Assembly: GCA_025456225.1 (NCBI GenBank)
Contig: JALOLB010000002.1
Coordinates: forward strand, 1-47,336
Length of the DNA: 47,336 nucleotides
Reading direction: 5' to 3'
DNA from: Thermoanaerobaculaceae bacterium
GTDB taxonomy: Bacteria; Acidobacteriota; Thermoanaerobaculia; Thermoanaerobaculales; Thermoanaerobaculaceae
Part shown: positions 1 to 9,488 of the stretch, piece by piece
Position numbering within the stretch: the first letter of the stretch is position 1
How the letters are laid out: each line of letters opens with the position of its first letter
Position numbers and translations under genes: made by a program
Notes under the pieces: model-generated
What the model was told of the DNA's origin: nothing
Databases searched by the model: none
What the model saw: the letters and a program-made list of their open reading frames with translations, nothing else

Positions 1-461
1 CAGACCAGGAGCCGTACCAGGTCCTCCAGCTCAGGGACCTGTTCCTGCGGCACCCCAGGACGACGATCATCTGGGCGCACGTGGGTGTCGGGCGTGTCGT
101 GCATCCTCTCAAGGACCAGCTCGGCATCATCTCGAAGCTGCTCACACGGCCCGATCTCTCGCACGTCTACCTCGACATCTCGTGGGACGAGGCGGCCAAG
201 TACATCGTCGCCACCCCGGAGGGCATCAAGGCGGCGGCTGACCTGATCAATGCACACCCGGATCGCTTCCTCTTCGGCACCGACGAGGTCGCGCCGACCA
301 GCCAGGAGAAGTACCTGAAGGTCTACGACATGTACGCCCCGCTGTTCGCCGCGCTGACCCCGGAGGCGAGCCTGGCATTGCGCAAGGGCAACTACGAGCG
401 GCTCTTCGACAAGGCGAGGCTCGATGTGAGGGCCTGGGAAAGGGCGAACGTTCAGCACTGA
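1..461 (+). CDS. Amidohydrolase-2-like metal-dependent hydrolase, C-terminal fragment (5' truncated by window)
   Basis: Open frame from window start to TGA at 461; ...TTIIWAHVGVGR...HVYLDISWDE...HPDRFLFGTDEVAP...NYERLF resembles the amidohydrolase C-terminal barrel strands. Confidence 0.75.
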   Translation, partial: DQEPYQVLQLRDLFLRHPRTTIIWAHVGVGRVVHPLKDQLGIISKLLTRPDLSHVYLDISWDEAAKYIVATPEGIKAAADLINAHPDRFLFGTDEVAPTSQEKYLKVYDMYAPLFAALTPEASLALRKGNYERLFDKARLDVRAWERANVQH

Positions 462-490
462 GCCGTGGCGGTTGTTGTCGGAGAGCCCGA

Positions 491-2131
491 TTGACAGCGC
501 GTGGAAGCTCGACGAGGGGAGGTTCGTTGGTGGAAAGCTCTCGGCACCCGACCCAGACGAGCCCGTGCCCTCGCCTCGGTACCTCGCCGCGAGGCGGCCG
601 ACAGCCTCGCCTCACCTCGCCGCGCTGGCCGAGCGTGCTCCTGGGCCTGGTCGTCCTCTGGGCCGTGTCGCTTCAGGCGCAAACGTCACAGCCGGCGCCG
701 GCCGCCGCGTCGACTCCCAGGACCACGAGCAGGGCAACTCCGCGCCCGTCGGCCACCAAGGAGCTGGAGAAGCGCATCGACGAGCAGGCGGCGGCAATCG
801 AGGCGCAGCAGATGCTCATCGAGCAGCAGGCGTGCGACGTCGAGGATCTCAGCAAACAGCTCGCCGAGATGCAGCAGGCCCTCGCGGAGCTGGGTGCCCG
901 TCTCAAGGCAGCGGAGGCCGAGAAGTCCGCTGCCTTGACGGAGAGCGAGGCCCGGCTCAAGGAGATCGAGGTCTCGCTCCGGAAGAAGCCGGAGCTCCCC
1001 CCGGAGGCGGTCTCGGCGGGCGACTTTCCCGGGTCGTTCAAGGTCCCCGGCTCCCGTGCGGCCATCAAGATCGGCGGCATCGTCCGGGCAAGCGTGGTCC
1101 AGACGTTCGATGCGCTCGGTTCCGACGACCGCTTCCTCACCTACTCGATCCCCATCGAGGGCACCGCGGAGGCCGGCAAGGGGCCGCGGCTGTCCCTGGG
1201 GGCGGGTGGGTCGAAGCTCAGCTTCGACGTGCGCTCGCCCACCGAGCTGGGTCAGATGCGCGCGTTCATCGAGGGCGACTTTGCCGGGACGTCAAGTGGG
1301 TTTCGCCTGCGCCACGCCTACGGCCAGACCAGCTCCTTCCTCGTCGGGCAGACATGGTCGACCTTCTCGGACCCCGATGCTGACCACCTCGACATCGACT
1401 TCGAAGGCGTCAACGCCGAGAACGTGCAACGGCAGGCGCAGGTGCGCTACTTCAGGAAGCTGAAGGATGGCAGGCGCTTCGGAGTCGCCATCGAGTACCC
1501 CACGGCTTCGATTACCGGCGGCAAGGCTGTCAACCAGGTGCCGGACTTCGTGGGCAGGATGGTGTGGCCGCTTTCCATGGGCGGTCATCTCCAGGCCTCG
1601 GCGGTCATCCGCCAGATCCGGGGCGAGCTCGAGGTCCAGCCCAACGTGGTCAAGAGCGCCCTCGCCTGGGGCTTGTCGGCGAGCGGTGTGATCTCGGTGC
1701 CCGCGTGGAGCACGGGAGACCGGCTGATCTTCCAGGTCAACGCCGGGCGAGGCATCGCGCGATACATCAACGACCTCAATTCCGCCGGCGGCCAGGACGC
1801 GATCTTCACGGACGAAGGTGAGCTCCGCCCCCTTGGCGCGTACGCGTTCTACGTCGACTACGAGCACGTCTGGGGAACCAAGAGCTGGTTCGGGCTCACC
1901 ATGAACGACCTCCGTAGCTCGCTCATCTGGGGCCATGTCGACGAGCTCAACCTGAAGGAGCAGCCCGGCGACGCCTACCACCGGACGGATCGTGTGATTC
2001 TCAACTTCCTGTGGTCGCCGATTCCCAGCGTCGACCTCGGGACCGAGATCCTCTGGGGACGGCGAGAGAACAAGGACGGCTCCTCTGGCATGGCGCGGCA
2101 GCTCCAGCTCCGCATGCGATTCCTGTTCTAG
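491..2131 (+). CDS. DcaP-like outer membrane porin with N-terminal coiled coil (true start may be downstream of 491)
   Basis: Signal-like segment, coiled coil ELEKRIDEQAAAIEAQQ..., then IKIGGIVRASVVQTFDALGSDDRF...SFDVRSPTELGQMRAFIEGDF...FLVGQTWSTFSDPDADHLDIDFEG and terminal ...LQLRMRFLF. Confidence 0.85.
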   Translation: MTARGSSTRGGSLVESSRHPTQTSPCPRLGTSPRGGRQPRLTSPRWPSVLLGLVVLWAVSLQAQTSQPAPAAASTPRTTSRATPRPSATKELEKRIDEQAAAIEAQQMLIEQQACDVEDLSKQLAEMQQALAELGARLKAAEAEKSAALTESEARLKEIEVSLRKKPELPPEAVSAGDFPGSFKVPGSRAAIKIGGIVRASVVQTFDALGSDDRFLTYSIPIEGTAEAGKGPRLSLGAGGSKLSFDVRSPTELGQMRAFIEGDFAGTSSGFRLRHAYGQTSSFLVGQTWSTFSDPDADHLDIDFEGVNAENVQRQAQVRYFRKLKDGRRFGVAIEYPTASITGGKAVNQVPDFVGRMVWPLSMGGHLQASAVIRQIRGELEVQPNVVKSALAWGLSASGVISVPAWSTGDRLIFQVNAGRGIARYINDLNSAGGQDAIFTDEGELRPLGAYAFYVDYEHVWGTKSWFGLTMNDLRSSLIWGHVDELNLKEQPGDAYHRTDRVILNFLWSPIPSVDLGTEILWGRRENKDGSSGMARQLQLRMRFLF

Positions 2132-2481
2132 CCCGCATATCTCACCGGCTGTCTGCTGCGCGGCCGGATCCTGCCGCGCTGGCGGCCGCACTCTGGGATC
2201 GCCCCCTGCGGCGAGCTGCCAGGTCACCTCGGGGCCTCAGAGCGTGTGAAAACGTCGCGCGAGAGCGATTGGTCAAGCGGTGAAGGTCCTCACGGCGTCA
2301 ACCTGGACGTGGAGGTGGACGTGGTCGTGGACGTGGACCCGGTAGTGTGCCTCGGGACGTTGTGAGGCAATCACTCGCTGCATGAGGTGTCTTGGTGACG
2401 GCCTTGCGGTGAGCTTCAGGCTCGCAGCACGTCCGTCCACGTCCCCGTTGCCAGTGGTCCCAATCGGCGCCGCTGTCGCGC

Positions 2482-2961
2482 TCAGACTCTCGCCAGCACC
2501 TTCTCCCGCCTGACGAGCCGCACGGCCGAGATGCCGGCTGCAAGCCCCATTGCGATGGCCAGCGACGTGGTGAAGACCGTGGCCACGCTGGCGCTCAGGG
2601 CAATCGATGCGGCGACGAGCGGCTCACCCTCGAGGGATGTGACCCTCATGAGCTGCAGGATCGCGTTGAACATGGCCTTGGCGGCTCCCAGCGGGAGGAC
2701 GCCGCTGACAAGGACCACGGGGGGTACCCGTCGCTCGCGGATGATGGCCACCCCGACCAGGACAACCACGGTCGCGGCCACCGTGGTCGCCCAGTTCTGG
2801 CCCACCCCCCAACCCGTGAGCACATCACGGGCCAGACGACCGGCACACCCGCAGAGAAACGTGCGGACAGCGTATCGAGGCGGAGCGGTGAGAAGAGCTC
2901 CCAAGCCACTGGCGAAGAGGCCCGACCATAGGCTGTTGATGGCGATCGCCACAAGGTCCAT
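2482..2961 (-). CDS. ThrE-type threonine/serine exporter, small (ThrE_2-like) membrane subunit
   Basis: MDLVAIAINSLWSGLFASGLGALLTAPPRYAVRTFLCG... hydrophobic small-domain pattern; ATG at 2961. Confidence 0.75.
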   Translation of the reverse strand: MDLVAIAINSLWSGLFASGLGALLTAPPRYAVRTFLCGCAGRLARDVLTGWGVGQNWATTVAATVVVLVGVAIIRERRVPPVVLVSGVLPLGAAKAMFNAILQLMRVTSLEGEPLVAASIALSASVATVFTTSLAIAMGLAAGISAVRLVRREKVLARV

Positions 2962-2978
2962 GTCACACCTCCTGCCTC

Positions 2979-3722
2979 TCACATGACGACTGTCTGGGCG
3001 AACGCAATGGCGATCGTCAGGACGAGGAACAGGAACACGGCGTTCGCGATCCGTTCCAACCCCACCAGCAGACGGTGCTGGATCACGATGTCCATGAAGC
3101 CGTTGATCAACGGCATGCCCGGGACCATGTAGACGACCGACGCAATCAGCGCCGCGGAGGCCGTCTGGCTCAGGCCGAGCCGCAGCCCGGATGCGGCGAC
3201 ACATGCCGAAAGCAGGCCACAGACCAGCGTCACGGGAGCGACCGCGATCTTCATCGCCTGGAGCAGCGAGCGCACGAGCTGGCCAAGGCCCGCGGCCACA
3301 CAGGCAATGCCGAGTGCCCCCCAGTCGCCCCCGAGGATCCGGGAGAAGGCCGCAGCCGTGCACGCTGCGGCCGCCGTCATCACCCAGCGATTGTAGGGAG
3401 CGGCGAGCGCGTTGATGCGCTCGACCTCGCCGGCAAGTGCGGCGGTGTCGACCTCTCCTCGTGCCACGCGCTCGCCAAGGACGGCGGCTTCGGAGGCACG
3501 GACCAGGTTGACGCCGATGGGGCCGACCGGTCGGAGGACCGTGAAGGACTCACCCTCCGCCACCCCGGTGGCCGCCACGAAGTCCAGCCGCCAGACCACG
3601 GGAACCCGGTCCTCCCTGAATCCCCTGAGGACGTTCTCGAAGGTCCGGTCCGCCATCGCCGTCGAGCCGCCGTTCCTCATCACGATCAACGCCACATCCA
3701 ACGCCCACTCAAGTGGTTGCAT
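2979..3722 (-). CDS. ThrE-type threonine/serine exporter, large (DUF1212-like) subunit
   Basis: MQPLEWALDVALIVMRNGGSTAMADRTFENVLRGF...VYMVPGMPLINGFMDIV; ATG at 3722. Confidence 0.8.
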   Translation of the reverse strand: MQPLEWALDVALIVMRNGGSTAMADRTFENVLRGFREDRVPVVWRLDFVAATGVAEGESFTVLRPVGPIGVNLVRASEAAVLGERVARGEVDTAALAGEVERINALAAPYNRWVMTAAAACTAAAFSRILGGDWGALGIACVAAGLGQLVRSLLQAMKIAVAPVTLVCGLLSACVAASGLRLGLSQTASAALIASVVYMVPGMPLINGFMDIVIQHRLLVGLERIANAVFLFLVLTIAIAFAQTVVM

Positions 3723-4185
3723 GGTCTTGTCCTCTGTCGGCCCAGGCCGGCAGCACCGTGAGGCCCTCATGACTCGCAGCGGCGTGTTGGTTCATCGATG
3801 TCGTCCCGGGCTTCACCATCTCACGTCCGGCCACCTCGCCTCGGCGTCCAACCTGCTGGCGGGGCCGGGCCAGTCCCCGAGCGCGCCGGCGCCGGTGCGG
3901 CCAGGCGTCTCGTCGGTCATCGCGCAGGGCCTCGACATCGCCGATCCGCTGCACGAGCAGGGCCACCTTGAGGGGCCGCCCGGGCATTGCGGCGGTGAAG
4001 CTCAGGGCAGTGCTGAACCCGAGCTCGACCGACCTCTGCAGGCCATCCGTCCTGGGTCCATTCCGGCCCAACCTCCGGATCACGCCGAGTGATCGGGAGG
4101 CAACGACGGAGCGCTTCATGCTCGCTGCTCCTTCTCGAGCTCTCGTCCGCCTCCCGGGTGGTCCCGGGGCGTGAGCAGGGGACAC
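3709..4185 (-). CDS. Hypothetical protein (doubtful; possibly starts near 4119)
   Basis: Open frame filling the gap between the ThrE-like gene and the REC gene; no recognisable domain. Confidence 0.25.
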   Translation of the reverse strand: MSPAHAPGPPGRRTRAREGAASMKRSVVASRSLGVIRRLGRNGPRTDGLQRSVELGFSTALSFTAAMPGRPLKVALLVQRIGDVEALRDDRRDAWPHRRRRARGLARPRQQVGRRGEVAGREMVKPGTTSMNQHAAASHEGLTVLPAWADRGQDHATT

Positions 4186-4212
4186 AGCCTGGCACCCGCC
4201 ACCAGACGAGAG

Positions 4213-4605
4213 TCACGGGCGGGCCACCTCCTGGCCGGCCAACGCCGACTCGATGGCCGGCAGGAGGCCGGTGGCAATGTCGCGTTTCAGGACGAAGCCG
4301 TCAACGCCCGCTTCCATCACGGTCCGCCGCACACTGCGCTCGTCGTGGACGCTGACAACGATCACCCGCATGTGAGGGCATCGGGCGTGCAGCCTTGGAA
4401 CCCATCCAAGGCTCCAGCCGTGACACAGCGAGAGGTCCACCACTGCCACCTGAGGCTGGAGCCTGGCGGCGCCCTCAAGCAGCGATGCCTCGTCGGCGAC
4501 CATGACGACCGTGCTGAACACCGTTGCCAGGAGATCGCGCACACCTTCCGTCAGGCAGTGGTGGCGGTCCGCAAACAGCACGCAGCTCACGGCCTTCTCG
4601 CCCAT
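4213..4605 (-). CDS. Stand-alone response-regulator receiver (REC) domain protein
   Basis: VLFADRHHCLTEGVRDLL...VAVVDLSLCHGW...VIVVSVHDE...GVDGFVLKRD: phospho-Asp, Ser/Thr and Lys positions present; one acidic-pocket residue replaced (ADR instead of ADD). Confidence 0.8.
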   Translation of the reverse strand: MGEKAVSCVLFADRHHCLTEGVRDLLATVFSTVVMVADEASLLEGAARLQPQVAVVDLSLCHGWSLGWVPRLHARCPHMRVIVVSVHDERSVRRTVMEAGVDGFVLKRDIATGLLPAIESALAGQEVARP

Positions 4606-4758
4606 CGGTCCCTTCCCTTCGCCCCCCTCGGAACACTCCGAGGGTAGCCGGGCCCGGCACGACCGTGAACTCGAAATAGTACCGGGTCGCGCACCGAAGA
4701 AGTACCTGGTGAGGTCGCGTGAACCTCCCGGGACGGGAGGGGGCCTGACGGTGTCCGG

Positions 4759-5409
4759 TCAGATCGCCACAAGGCCGTGCTTGATGGCAAAGTGGATCAG
4801 CTCACCGTTGGTGCGCACACCCAACAGCTCCATCATCTGGTACTTGTGGAACTCCACCGTCCGGCTCGAGATCGCCAGCCTGGCAGCGACCTGCTTGGCC
4901 GAGCAGCCCTCCGCGAGCAGTTGCAGGACCTCCCGTTGGCGCGGGGTGATCATGGCCAGGGCGTCGCCGCCCGTGCCCCGCTCTCGGAACCGCTTCTGCA
5001 GCAGGTCGCCGGCCAGCGTCGGGGTCACGAAGATCCTGCCCTCGAGCGCCGCATGGATGGCGGCGCACAGCTCGGCCGGGGCCGAGTGCTTGAGGACGTA
5101 GCCTGCGGCGCCGGCGTCGAGCGCGCGGCGGGCGTAGGCGATGTCCTGGTGCATGGTGAGAAAGACGACCCGTACGCGCTTGTTGTCCCGTCTCAACTGC
5201 GTGAGCGCGTCGATGCCGTTGAGCCGTGGCATGGCGATGTCCGCCACGACGACGTCGGGCTGCAACGTTCTCGCCGCCTCGACCAGGGCGATCCCGTCCT
5301 CGACCACGCCCACCAGGTCGAACTCGGCAGCGAGAAGGACCCGCAGACCCTCCACCATCATGCGGTGGTCGTCGGCCAGCAACACCGTCGGGCGGCGTGT
5401 GGTACTCAT
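4759..5409 (-). CDS. NarL/LuxR-family response regulator
   Basis: VLLADDHRMMVEGLRVLL...VVVADIAMPRLNGID...ITPRQREVLQLLAEGCSAKQVAARLAISSRTVEFHKYQMMELLGV. Confidence 0.93.
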   Translation of the reverse strand: MSTTRRPTVLLADDHRMMVEGLRVLLAAEFDLVGVVEDGIALVEAARTLQPDVVVADIAMPRLNGIDALTQLRRDNKRVRVVFLTMHQDIAYARRALDAGAAGYVLKHSAPAELCAAIHAALEGRIFVTPTLAGDLLQKRFRERGTGGDALAMITPRQREVLQLLAEGCSAKQVAARLAISSRTVEFHKYQMMELLGVRTNGELIHFAIKHGLVAI

Positions 5410-7190
5410 GTGGACTCCACTCCGAGCGGCACCCATGCCACGATGGTCGTGCCGCGGCCGGGCGAGCTCTCGATGTCGAGCTCGCCTCCGAGCAGACCAA
5501 CCCGCTCCCGCATGCTGGTGATTCCGAGGCTCGTCTGACCATCCTCCACCCGGGAATCGAAACCCACGCCGTCGTCCTGTATCGCCAGATGCAGGCCGCC
5601 GTCCAGGCTCCGCATCGAGATCTCAACCGTACGGGCGCCGGCGTGGCGGCCGATGTTTCGCAACGCCTCCTGCGCGACCCGGAACAGGCACAGTGCCGTG
5701 TCGTTCGGAATGACGGCGGGAAGGTCGTGGAGCTTCACCTCGGCGACGACGGATTCCTGTTGCGAGAAACGCTCGGCCTCGGCCTTCAACGCCTCCGCCA
5801 ACCCCAGATCTTCGAGGATGGAAGGGTGCAAGCGGTACGACAGCGAGTGGACGTCCTCGCTCAGTCGCACCAGCTCCTCGCGCACCGGGCGCATCGCTCC
5901 TGGCGGCCGGTCCTGGCTCACGCCCAGCTCCACCAGGCCGACGTCAATGGCCAGCCGGGCCAGGCGCTGCGTCACGTCGTCGTGCAGCTCGCGCGCGAGG
6001 CGGCTGCGCTCGAGCTCCTGGGCGCCGATCAGGCGCCGACTGAAGTCCCGCACTGCAGCCTCGGCGGCGCGTCGCCTCGCGCTGGCCACGACCAGACCGA
6101 GGATCAGCCCCGCCTCCAGGAAGCAGACCGCGGCCGCGGCGACGATCCAGGGCCAGTAGCGTTGCCAGGCTGTCGGCTGTCGATAGCGAACGACGCTGCC
6201 TGCCGGCAGGCGCGACTCGCTGACGCCCCACCGTCGCAGCTCCCGCCAGTCGTAGGTCGGGACCGCCGTCCCCAGGATCTGGGACGGGATCTGCTCGGGG
6301 CGCTCGCCGCGCAGCAGCCGGATCGCAGCCCGGGCGCCCAGAACGCCGACCTCGGTGTCCTGGTAGAGTCGCCCCCCGATCGTTCCGTTCCCGAGATCGC
6401 TGGCGAAGTACCCGTACACGGGGGCGTTCGCGACCCGGCGCAGCCGGAGCAGCACCTCGTCGTTGTCGTACGGAACGCCCGTTGCGTCGACGAGGAACAT
6501 CCCGAGCATGATGAACGAGTGCGGTGGCAGCACGGCGCACCGTTCGAGCACCTGCTCCAGGGACATCTCGGTCAGCCAGGTGAACTCCACCCGGCCGGCG
6601 AATCCCGCGAACTCGCGCCGGAGCTCGCTCACCCAGTGCCGCTCGAGTGCCGAGGAACCGCACACCACCGCGATGTTGGTGGTGTCCGGTCTCATGCGGA
6701 GGACGTCCTCGACCATGCCGGGCAGGTTGACCCGCTGGGCGACGTAGACGGTGTCGTGCCGGAGGAACTCGCGAGGCACGAAGCGCGGGTCCGCGCCTGT
6801 GATCACGACCGGTGTCGCCGGGAAGAGCCGGTCCCGATTCGTCCCGACGAAGCTCACGGCTGGCGCCCCGACCGGCACGACCAGGTCGACCGGGCGGGCC
6901 CGCACGCGGCGCTCGAGAAACTCGAGGAAGGCCGCCCCGCTCTGCGCGTCGTCGAACCGCGAGAGCTCCAGGGACACCTCGTAGAGGTCCACCGGCGCCC
7001 CCAGCTCCCGCACCAGGGTGGTCCGGAACGACGAGGCGGCAACGCTGAACGGTGCGACGTCGCGCCCGAACGAGTCCACGATCAGCACCCGCTTGGGGGT
7101 TTCAGCCGACAGACCCAACGTCGACAGGCCCAGCAGGACCAGGCCGACGGCAGGGGAGAGCCTCGGGGCCGCGCAGCGCCGGGTCATCAT
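5406..7190 (-). CDS. Sensor histidine kinase: periplasmic ABC-substrate-binding-like domain, TM, HisKA_3 and HATPase_c
   Basis: N-terminal PKRVLIVDSFGRDVAPFSVAASSFR...VDLVVPVGAPAVSFV..., TM, SRLARELHDDVTQRLARLAIDVG, DDGVGFD...LGITSMRERVGLLGGELDIESSPGRGT; 4-nt overlap with the regulator. Confidence 0.9.
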   Translation of the reverse strand: MMTRRCAAPRLSPAVGLVLLGLSTLGLSAETPKRVLIVDSFGRDVAPFSVAASSFRTTLVRELGAPVDLYEVSLELSRFDDAQSGAAFLEFLERRVRARPVDLVVPVGAPAVSFVGTNRDRLFPATPVVITGADPRFVPREFLRHDTVYVAQRVNLPGMVEDVLRMRPDTTNIAVVCGSSALERHWVSELRREFAGFAGRVEFTWLTEMSLEQVLERCAVLPPHSFIMLGMFLVDATGVPYDNDEVLLRLRRVANAPVYGYFASDLGNGTIGGRLYQDTEVGVLGARAAIRLLRGERPEQIPSQILGTAVPTYDWRELRRWGVSESRLPAGSVVRYRQPTAWQRYWPWIVAAAAVCFLEAGLILGLVVASARRRAAEAAVRDFSRRLIGAQELERSRLARELHDDVTQRLARLAIDVGLVELGVSQDRPPGAMRPVREELVRLSEDVHSLSYRLHPSILEDLGLAEALKAEAERFSQQESVVAEVKLHDLPAVIPNDTALCLFRVAQEALRNIGRHAGARTVEISMRSLDGGLHLAIQDDGVGFDSRVEDGQTSLGITSMRERVGLLGGELDIESSPGRGTTIVAWVPLGVEST

Positions 7191-7912
7191 GGGTCCACCG
7201 CGCTCGGTCCACTCGGCACCGTGGTCCCGGGGGTGACGGCGAGAGGCCTGCTCCTCGTGTCGAGGTCGGGGATCTCCGGTCCCCGGTCAGGGCTGCCGAA
7301 GGATATCCGGGGCATCCCCTCCACGGGCTCCCGCCGGCCGGCGGCCTTCCGATGGGCGAGAGGACAGGCGTCCGGACACCAGGCGAAACGCACGCGAGAA
7401 CCGACCCGGTTCCCACGACTTTCTCCCCGCTCTGGCCGGGGGTGCTCCGACAAGGTGTCCGCTCTCATTTCCTCCCATTGTCGCAGAATACGTGCTGACG
7501 GGTCACCCATGCCGTCGCGGCGTGGTGGTGTGGCGATCCGACCGCCAACGCCAAGACCGGGCCCGTCCCGATCGCACAGGACGAGCTGCCCAGCGGCTCC
7601 TGGGTGGTGGAACCGGGGGTTGTTGGGGCCACGGCCGTGCCTGCCTCGGCTCTGGGGTGATCCGAGGAGAAGGTACGGTGAGCACCGGTCCCGATTTGTC
7701 AGCTTCACCGGTGACGACCTGCGCGTCCAGGTGTCGTCCAAGGCCGGCACCGGCGTGACGGCGCAGAAGGCGATCACCGACGTGTCCAACGCGCGCGGCG
7801 GCAAACCCTGCGCTCCGAAGCTGCGGTAGTCTACCGAGTGCCTCCCCCCCCACGCCGCGCATCCCGGACCAGATGCGGCCGGGGGTCCAAGGCGTGAAGC
7901 ACGGAGACGACC

Positions 7913-9433
7913 ATGACGACCGAGATGCACGACAAACATCCTCCTCTGGAGCCTGCGGGTGCGGGCGTGCCCCTGGGGAAACCGGCGCTGGTCACGGCCG
8001 CGTCGGGGGAACAGCACGCCCCGAGCGGGCTTTCCCCTGACCTGCATGTGGTGAGGAAGGCAGGGGGCCCGGTGATGACGACGCTGGAGGAGTTCTACAA
8101 GGTCGGACCCGGGCCCTCGAGCTCCCACACCATCGGGCCGATGCGCATCACCTTCGACTTCTACCAGCGCTGCACGAGGCTGCCGGAGGACCAGCTCGCG
8201 AGGGCGACCGGGATCAGGGTCCACCTGTTCGGCAGTCTGAGCGCGACCGGGAAGGGGCACGGCACCGAGCGGGCCGCCCTCGCCGGGGTGATCGGCAAGG
8301 AGCCGGCGAGCGTGGATCCGCTGTTCCTGGACAGCCTGGCCGCGGACCCGGACCAGCGCTTCCCCGTGAAGCTCGGCAGCGCGACGTTCACCGTCTCGCT
8401 CCGGGATGTCGTCTTCGACGCCACGAAGGGCGACTTCTCCCACGCCAACACGATGACCTGCAAGCTGCTGGCCGGTGACGCCGTGCTCTACGAGCTCGAG
8501 TACTACTCGGTCGGCGGCGGCTTCATCGAGTGGAAGGGGTATCAACCCCCGCAGAAGGGACAGCCGAGGTACCCGTACGCGACGATGAAGGAGCTGCAGG
8601 CGCACGTGGCGGCGAGCGGGCTCTCGTTCGCGGAGGTCCTGCTGGCGAACGAGGCGGCGATCACCGGCAGGAGCGAGGCCGAGGTCAACGCCTTCCTTGA
8701 CAGAATCGCCACCACGATGGTCAACATCGTCAAGTCCGGGCTCGGCGCGCCGACCTCCACGCTACCCGGGCCGATCGCGCTCAGGACCAAGGCCGGCGAG
8801 GTCTACACGCGCGCCATGGACGACGCCTTCGTCGGGCAGCGCGGCCTCGGCGTGGTGTCGGCGTATGCCCTGGCCGCGTCGGAGGAGAACGCTCGTGGCC
8901 ACCTCGTCGTCACCGCGCCCACGGGCGGCTCGGCAGGCGTGATCCCGGCGCTCGTCTACGTTCTCGGCGAGGGCGGCCGCATGCTGCCGCAGGAGAAGAT
9001 CCGCAGCGGCCTGATGGCCGCCGCCGGGATCGGCTACCTCTGCAAGCACAACGCCACCCTCTCCGGCGCCGAGGGCGGCTGCCAGGCAGAGATCGGCGTC
9101 GCCTCCGCCATGGGCGCGGCGCTCATCGCGCAGGCGCACGACTTCGACCATCAGGTCATCGCGAACGCTGCCGAGTCGTCGCTCGAGCACCACCTGGGCC
9201 TGACCTGCGACCCGGTTGCCGGGTTCGTGCAGGTGCCGTGCATCGAGCGGTGCGCCTTCGGCGCGGTCAAGGCCTGGACCGGCTTCATGATCGCCAGCAA
9301 CGAGACACCCACCTCGCACCGCCTCGACTTCGACACGACCGTCAGCGCGATGGCGCTCACCGCCAGGGAGATGAGCGCGAAGTACAAGGAGACCTCCGAA
9401 GGTGGTCTGGCGGCGGCGCTGGTGCTCTGCTAG
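7913..9433 (+). CDS. sdaA: L-serine ammonia-lyase (L-serine dehydratase, Fe-S type)
   Basis: FYKVGPGPSSSHTIGPMR, HGTERA, TAPTGGSAGVIPA, CKHNATLSGAEGGCQAEIG, CDPVAGFVQVPCIERC cluster cysteines. Confidence 0.93.
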   Translation: MTTEMHDKHPPLEPAGAGVPLGKPALVTAASGEQHAPSGLSPDLHVVRKAGGPVMTTLEEFYKVGPGPSSSHTIGPMRITFDFYQRCTRLPEDQLARATGIRVHLFGSLSATGKGHGTERAALAGVIGKEPASVDPLFLDSLAADPDQRFPVKLGSATFTVSLRDVVFDATKGDFSHANTMTCKLLAGDAVLYELEYYSVGGGFIEWKGYQPPQKGQPRYPYATMKELQAHVAASGLSFAEVLLANEAAITGRSEAEVNAFLDRIATTMVNIVKSGLGAPTSTLPGPIALRTKAGEVYTRAMDDAFVGQRGLGVVSAYALAASEENARGHLVVTAPTGGSAGVIPALVYVLGEGGRMLPQEKIRSGLMAAAGIGYLCKHNATLSGAEGGCQAEIGVASAMGAALIAQAHDFDHQVIANAAESSLEHHLGLTCDPVAGFVQVPCIERCAFGAVKAWTGFMIASNETPTSHRLDFDTTVSAMALTAREMSAKYKETSEGGLAAALVLC

Positions 9434-9434
9434 C

Positions 9435-9450
9435 CCGAAGGGGCCTTCGG
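9435..9450. terminator. Hairpin between convergent genes (bidirectional terminator-like)
   Basis: CCGAAG-GGGC-CTTCGG immediately after the sdaA stop; no clear U-tract. Confidence 0.5.
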
Positions 9451-9488
9451 CGTTGGAAGTGCTGGTCCTGACGTCGCGGCGGGCGTGC

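Noticed and set aside
5226-7829. 867-aa plus-strand ORF
   Set aside because: Mostly antisense to a convincing histidine kinase; low-complexity Arg/Pro/His composition typical of GC-rich shadow frames
7660-7910. Possible glycine/serine-type riboswitch before sdaA
   Set aside because: No recognisable conserved riboswitch core by eye; would need covariance-model search
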